From Cytobacillus sp. FSL H8-0458 (GTDB lineage: Bacteria; Bacillota; Bacilli; Bacillales; Cytobacillaceae): a DNA stretch of 64,000 nt. The position numbers and the translations under genes are program-made. The DNA lies in NCBI RefSeq assembly GCF_038002165.1, contig NZ_JBBOBR010000001.1, positions 1,798,001-1,862,000 of the forward strand, written 5' to 3'. The notes under the pieces were generated by a model. It was not told the origin of the DNA, ran no database searches, and saw nothing but the letters and a program-made list of their open reading frames with translations. Positions 61,847-64,000 of this stretch are shown here, one piece after another; the first letter of the stretch is position 1; each line of letters starts with the position of its first letter.

Positions 61847-64000
61847 ATGAAACATAAATGGCTTTTTCTTGGTGGTATCACATTAATCCTTATCATAATG
61901 GCGTCTTTTTCATTCTTTAACAAATTAAAAATTGTGAGTACTCTGGGAGGAGCTAATGAAGAATTAATTGTTTTAAACAATAAAGTGTGGGAGGTTGCGT
62001 TTTCAAAAGAACTTAATCCGGATAGTGTTAACAGTACCTCTGTTTATATCCTGAATGAAGAGGGAGAAAAGGAGCAGGTAAGAACCTCTCTGAAAAACAA
62101 TAATAAATCCATTGAAATTCAGCCGCCCGATGAAGGATATCATCTGCATTCACCTCACTATACATTGGTGATCACAGATGATATTAAGACAAAGAGAGGA
62201 CAAAATCTGAATCAATCAGTAAAAACAGCCTTTAAAGTTATTAATACATTGCCGGCAATCGGCTCAAGAGAAAAATTGAACAGTTATTTTTCAAAAATGC
62301 TTAAAGAAGAACGGACTTTCTTTTCCGGAAGGGATATGGCGGTGAGCGAGGAGAGCAGCAGTGCAAAGAGCTCAGAAGATTCTGCAGGAACAGATTTTTC
62401 GGGGACAAATGTGCAGGTTACGGGTATTGATGAAGCCGATCTGATAAAAACAGATGGAACGCACATATACAAAATCTCTGAAAATAAAGTCCAGATTATC
62501 AAGGCAGTTCCGGCAGATAAAATGGAACTGGAATCTCTGTTAACTTTTAATGGAGACTTTTCGCCCTATCAGTTATTTATAGAAGGCAGCCAATTAATCG
62601 TTTTGGGCCACAGCTATAAAGATGTACCTGAATCCATTGGGAAGGAGTCTCCGAAAAAAAAGATTGCACCTGCATTTCAATCTGTCAAAACAATTGTTTA
62701 TAATATCGAAAATAAACAAAAACCAAAACAAATTAGAGAAACAGACATTGAGGGCAGCCTGCTTGCTTCAAGGCTAATGGATGGAAAAGTATATTTAATA
62801 ACAAGTTATCATCCCGAATATTGGATACTGGAAAGAAATAAAAATACCGATCTGCGTCCCCGTTATTATGATACTTCCGAGAGCAAGGAGCAGCAGATTG
62901 TAGACTATAATGAAATAAAATATTTTCCCGGTTCTCAAAATGCAAATTATATTAATATAGCTGTATTGGATTTAAATGCCGGCAGGAAGCCATTAGCTGT
63001 CACAAGCTACTTAGGCAGCGGAAATGAATTTTATATGTCCAAAAACAATTTATATTTAGCAGCCACCCAATACAATAATGAAATCATCGCAGACAGACAG
63101 ATGCCACATCCTGATACGAGCATCTTTAAGTTCAATATAAAAGATGGAAAAGTAGAATTCCAGACATCTGCGGAAATAAAAGGCAACGTTTTAAATCAGT
63201 TTTCAATGGATGAATACAATGGGAACTTCAGAGTCGTGACAACCAAGGGGGAAGCCTGGGATGAACGAACTCCTTCATCCAATAGCCTTTACATTTTGGA
63301 TAGGAATTTAAAACAGATTGGCCAGCTCGAAGACCTGGCAAAAGGGGAGAGGATTTACTCTGCAAGGTTTATGAATGACCGGATTTATATGGTTACTTTT
63401 AAAGAAACCGATCCTCTCTTTGTTATTGATGGCTCAAATCCTGAAAAACCTTATATTCTCGGTGAATTAAAAATTCCCGGCTTCAGCAATTACCTGCACC
63501 CTTTGGATGAAAATCATCTCATTGGCTTTGGTCATGATACAAAGATTACTGGAGGCAAAGAAGCTGGCAGCCAGCCTGTTATTGCAACGGACGGTGTTAA
63601 AATATCTTTATTCGATGTAAGTGATACAAGTAATCCCGTTGAAAAGGATACAGAAATAATCGGGGGACGCGGCACCTACTCTCCTCTAAATTACGATCAT
63701 AAAGCACTGCTCGTTGATAAAAAGAAAAATCTATATGGATTCCCCATTTCGATCTACCAGAATAAAGAAGGAAGCCAGTTTGAATCCACATTCGACTTCC
63801 AGGGTGCATTAGTATACAAAATTACTGTCCAAAACGGAATTGAGCTGCAAAGTGAAATTACCCACCAGACAGAAGAAGCAATCTATGAAGAATGGGAAGA
63901 TGCAATCGAGAGGCTTATCTATATCGGTGAGTACATTTATAGCATTTCACCTCAAAAAGTTGATGCCTATCATACAGATGGGTACCAAAAAGCAGGAGAA
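61847..64000 (+). CDS. Secreted beta-propeller domain protein, 3' end beyond window
   Basis: 718 codons visible without a stop. N-terminal anchor (about 5-25), an SbsA/Big_5-like Ig segment (about 40-130, VWEVAFSKELNPDSVN), a Ser-rich linker, then a large C-terminal propeller domain (from about 185). It contains VQVTGIDEADLIKTDGTHIY, the hallmark of the PF09826 family, plus repeated LDxN and strand blocks. Extracytoplasmic; role unknown, thought to be a binding scaffold. AAAAGGGGTG precedes ATG 61847. Confidence 0.85.
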   Translation, partial: MKHKWLFLGGITLILIIMASFSFFNKLKIVSTLGGANEELIVLNNKVWEVAFSKELNPDSVNSTSVYILNEEGEKEQVRTSLKNNNKSIEIQPPDEGYHLHSPHYTLVITDDIKTKRGQNLNQSVKTAFKVINTLPAIGSREKLNSYFSKMLKEERTFFSGRDMAVSEESSSAKSSEDSAGTDFSGTNVQVTGIDEADLIKTDGTHIYKISENKVQIIKAVPADKMELESLLTFNGDFSPYQLFIEGSQLIVLGHSYKDVPESIGKESPKKKIAPAFQSVKTIVYNIENKQKPKQIRETDIEGSLLASRLMDGKVYLITSYHPEYWILERNKNTDLRPRYYDTSESKEQQIVDYNEIKYFPGSQNANYINIAVLDLNAGRKPLAVTSYLGSGNEFYMSKNNLYLAATQYNNEIIADRQMPHPDTSIFKFNIKDGKVEFQTSAEIKGNVLNQFSMDEYNGNFRVVTTKGEAWDERTPSSNSLYILDRNLKQIGQLEDLAKGERIYSARFMNDRIYMVTFKETDPLFVIDGSNPEKPYILGELKIPGFSNYLHPLDENHLIGFGHDTKITGGKEAGSQPVIATDGVKISLFDVSDTSNPVEKDTEIIGGRGTYSPLNYDHKALLVDKKKNLYGFPISIYQNKEGSQFESTFDFQGALVYKITVQNGIELQSEITHQTEEAIYEEWEDAIERLIYIGEYIYSISPQKVDAYHTDGYQKAGE

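Overview
The window reads as chromosome of a low-GC, endospore-forming Bacillaceae. Sporulation and germination genes (cwlJ, a gerA-type operon), an aa3 menaquinol oxidase, Bacillus-type riboswitches (two TPP, one guanidine-I, one preQ1-I), strong Shine-Dalgarno sites and frequent TTG/GTG starts all fit. Cytobacillus, Mesobacillus or Neobacillus are plausible genera, but this is a guess from content. I see no rRNA, tRNA, phage, IS element or CRISPR array.

Region 1-5.8 kb: the 5' part of uppP (minus) faces a denitrification block, nirK-nosD-nosL-nosY-nosF. nirK sits behind an Fnr-type box placed for class II activation. nosZ is not in the window. Region 5.8-21.8 kb is housekeeping and accessory genes: a TolB-like propeller protein, a CNNM/CorC transporter, azoreductase, DUF218, CwlJ, a CAP protein, SpeD, DUF3231, a MerR/DUF3967 regulator, a C39-like peptidase, an AbrB-type transporter, an ECF sigma/anti-sigma pair, a 34-aa membrane peptide with a CBO0543 protein, a Cof-type HAD phosphatase and OsmC.

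Region 21.8-27.3 kb: a TPP riboswitch heads SDR-thiM-thiD-thiE (thiamine precursor salvage). Then come exoA, a small helicase-loader-like gene, and a guanidine-I riboswitch driving the two-subunit SMR exporter. A 52-bp tandem repeat fills the next intergenic space. Region 27.6-33 kb: DUF302, a P-loop protein, HIT, an AI-2E-type exporter, an SDR with an apparent CTG start and a single-domain metallophosphatase. Region 33-38 kb: the 5-oxoproline utilisation operon pxpB-pxpC-pxpA-ycsG-ycsI (minus). Region 38-45.7 kb: a HEPN-CBS fusion, preQ1 riboswitch plus queCDE, potABCD and a YibQ-like deacetylase.

Region 45.6-54 kb: a candidate minus-strand small RNA with promoter, GC-rich stem and terminator; an lmo0937-type peptide; an FtsH-like protease paralogue; TPP riboswitch plus thiT; two small proteins; qoxABCD (minus). 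Region 54-64 kb: a gerA-type germinant receptor operon, threonine aldolase, a 58-aa Tyr/His/Gln-rich protein, a frameshifted CAP-domain lipoprotein, two further small ORFs, an EamA transporter and the 5' part of a secreted beta-propeller protein.

A recurring theme is respiration and redox control. TTGTGA-type half sites (ResD/Fnr/Rex-like) lie before nirK, around the qox promoter region, before the 79-aa membrane protein at 49.5 kb and in the ftsH-like/thiT gap. The observations most worth a second look are the small RNA at 45.7-45.85 kb, the HEPN-CBS protein, the nirK promoter geometry and the 52-bp repeat. All calls come from reading the sequence; no database search was run.
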